64,000 bases of DNA from Ptiloglossa arizonensis (taxonomy: Eukaryota; Arthropoda; Insecta; Hymenoptera; Colletidae): positions 62,001 through 126,000 of the forward strand of contig NW_027478463.1 of assembly GCF_051014685.1 (NCBI RefSeq), given 5' to 3'. Within the stretch, counting starts at the first letter, position 1. Each line of letters starts with the position of its first letter. A model generated the notes under the pieces. That model was given only the letters and a program-made list of their open reading frames with translations. It did not search any database and was not told the origin of the DNA. This document shows positions 63,701-64,000 of the stretch, in pieces. Made by a program: the position numbers and the translations under genes.

Positions 63701-64000
63701 GCGAAAATTTTGATAGTTTCTCAACCTATCCTTAATTTCAAACTCCAATATCTCACGAACGGATTGACGAACTCGAGAAATTCCTGTTGCATCTGAAAGC
63801 AGAAACTCGCCCGATTACAATGGTGTGTGCACTTTTCACGTAAGTCATTCCAGTTATTGGTTTCGAGTATCAGACCAGCGAAAATTTTGATGGTTTCTCA
63901 AGCATTCCTTAACTTCAAACTCCCATATCTCGCGAACGGATTGACGAACTCGAGAAATTCCTGTTGCATCTGAGAGTGGAAACTCGCCCGATTACAAAGG
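57737..64000. repeat. 177-bp satellite array, right domain (right of the insertion)
   Basis: Continuation of the interrupted monomer. It starts GTGAACGGAT and proceeds through the same variant order as intact copies at about 44,560 and 48,450 (CCCCTGGGGTTTTGTAG linker, then the CACTTTTCCCCTAAGTC type). The array runs to the end of the window without another insertion. The last 3.4 kb contain an 8-monomer higher-order repeat. Confidence 0.96.
60600..63345. repeat. 1,416-bp 8-monomer higher-order repeat, two copies
   Basis: Equivalent points lie exactly 1,416 bp (8 x 177) apart, for example ACAAAGATAT at 60,631 and 62,047. The variant GAGTATTAGACTTGCG occurs four times, with internal spacings of 531 bp (3 monomers) and 885 bp (5 monomers), so the 8-mer is itself a 3+5 composite of related blocks. 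Similarity ends near 63,345, where the second copy switches to the CCTATCCTTAATTTC type. Confidence 0.88.

Noticed and set aside
1..64000. Telomeric repeats as the target of a TRAS/SART-like element
   Set aside because: No TTAGG-type tandem repeat is visible anywhere; all non-element sequence is the 177-bp satellite.

Overview
The window looks like a piece of heterochromatin from an arthropod, most likely an insect. About 58 kb is one continuous tandem satellite with a 177-bp unit (about 294 monomers left of an insertion and about 35 right of it). It is interrupted once, at about 51,994-57,724, by a GC-rich non-LTR retrotransposon of the R1 clade (the group of R1, TRAS, SART and relatives). 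The arthropod assignment rests on the element: R1-clade elements with a three-knuckle ORF1 and an APE-endonuclease/reverse-transcriptase ORF2 are characteristic of arthropods. Nothing in the sequence fixes the order. Centromeric or pericentromeric location is inferred from the long, head-to-tail, higher-order-organised array.

Layout. From 1 to about 37,200 lies a left satellite domain with several multi-monomer higher-order blocks: 9-mers of 1,593 bp near the start, then longer, irregular, re-shuffled blocks. About 37,200-40,500 is a transitional stretch of more mixed monomers. From about 38,100 to 51,993, and again from 57,722 to the end, the right domain carries other monomer variants and its own higher-order units: an 884-bp 5-mer duplication at 40,530-42,222, marker monomers at multiples of 177 between 43,015 and 58,843, and a 1,416-bp 8-mer repeated at about 60,600-63,345. 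No host gene, tRNA, rRNA or CRISPR array is visible anywhere.

The retrotransposon is on the + strand. It has a very short 5' leader, ORF1 (Gag-like, three zinc knuckles), ORF2 (APE endonuclease, reverse transcriptase, C-terminal CCHC), a GC-rich 3' UTR of about 560 nt built almost wholly of hairpins, and a 35-nt A tail. ORF1 and ORF2 overlap as TAATG, the stop-start arrangement known from SART1. A 13-15 bp target-site duplication of satellite sequence flanks it, and the empty site can be read from paralogous monomers nearby. Removing the insert restores a 7-monomer spacing exactly. The copy is structurally almost complete but appears non-autonomous now: ORF1 has a one-base frameshift at an 11-G run and an in-frame TAA just before the first zinc knuckle, and ORF2 has an in-frame TAA after the reverse transcriptase.

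The many short open frames in the satellite exist because 177 is 3 x 59, so a stop-free frame persists from monomer to monomer. They are not reported as genes.
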